This document shows positions 34,608 to 34,693 of a DNA stretch of 34,693 nt, piece after piece; positions within the stretch are counted from its first letter, which is position 1; each line of letters begins with the position of its first letter. Made by a program: the position numbers and the translations under genes. The stretch lies in the NCBI GenBank assembly GCA_902775975.1, contig CACYOC010000030.1, positions 1 to 34,693 on the forward strand, written 5' to 3'. The notes under the pieces were generated by a model that worked only from the letters and a program-made list of their open reading frames with translations, was not told the origin of the DNA and did not search any database. Source of the DNA: an uncultured Bacteroidales bacterium (GTDB taxonomy: Bacteria; Bacteroidota; Bacteroidia; Bacteroidales; Bacteroidaceae).

Positions 34608-34650
34608 TGGACCAGCCAGGGCTTGAACCTGGGACCTCCAGATTATGAGT
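34608..34650 (-). tRNA. tRNA-Met (CAT) 3' part only, likely attachment site
   Basis: On the minus strand the sequence from the anticodon loop (CTCATAA, anticodon CAT at 34647-34645) to the acceptor strand is present: anticodon-stem 3' side TCTGG, a variable loop, a perfect T-stem CCAGG/CCTGG around TTCAAGC, then CTGGTCC and the discriminator A. The 5' half is missing: the bases before the loop (34651 onward) do not pair with TCTGG, and no D-arm or GGACCAG acceptor strand follows to the window end. This is how an att site looks after an integrase has used the 3' end of a tRNA gene. Confidence 0.7.
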
Positions 34651-34693
34651 CATATTTACGGATTTTGCATGAAATGCCATGTTAGTGCAATAG

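Overview
The window reads as a chromosomal segment from a Bacteroidales bacterium, most likely Prevotellaceae. The signs are start-proximal promoters with the Bacteroidota -7 element (TAnnTTTG), few Shine-Dalgarno sites, a Bacteroidota-type division and cell-wall (dcw) cluster with an FtsL-like gene and a long MraY, glycine-lipid-type acyltransferases and a LruC/DUF4842 lipoprotein. Species cannot be fixed from sequence reading alone.

Layout. (1) 1-803, minus strand: a small-gene island with two DUF2442 genes (one cut by the window edge) and a DUF4160 gene. (2) 828-1087: intergenic, with a strong hairpin and the dcw terminator. (3) 1088-16777, minus strand: the dcw cluster, transcribed mraZ, rsmH, ftsL-like, ftsI, murE, mraY, murD, ftsW, murG, murC, ftsQ, ftsA, ftsZ. 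It lacks murF, murB and ddl. The main promoter lies upstream of mraZ, next to direct repeats that look like MraZ boxes; a second promoter lies between ftsW and murG. (4) 17091-23049, plus strand: seven closely spaced genes. Two acyltransferases resembling the glycine-lipid enzymes GlsA and GlsB are followed by an HPr-kinase-like ATPase, an S24/S26 peptidase, a PqqD-like protein, an ABC exporter and a papain-fold lipoprotein. The last five resemble a RiPP (peptide natural product) processing and export set with no visible precursor or cyclase; this is the best candidate for an undescribed system. (5) 23210-30288, plus strand: a second run with a SIMPL protein, a STAS-kinase fusion, a PSD-like lipoprotein, a sensor SpoIIE phosphatase with a C-terminal anti-sigma-type ATPase domain, a STAS protein and a RelA/SpoT-type synthetase. 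It looks like a partner-switching signalling module. (6) 30323-32812, minus strand: a large LruC/DUF4842 lipoprotein, divergent from (7) cysS at 32974-34497. (8) 34515-34693: two hairpin terminators, then the 3' part of a tRNA-Met gene that stops at the anticodon loop, suggesting an attachment-site junction with a mobile element beyond the window.

How the parts work together: the dcw genes make the lipid-linked murein precursor (MurC, D, E, MraY, MurG) and assemble the division machine (FtsZ, A, Q, L, W, I) under MraZ/RsmH. The plus-strand operons appear to concern envelope lipids, export of a peptide-like product, and stress signalling. All functions are inferred from motifs visible in the translated sequence; no database search was run.
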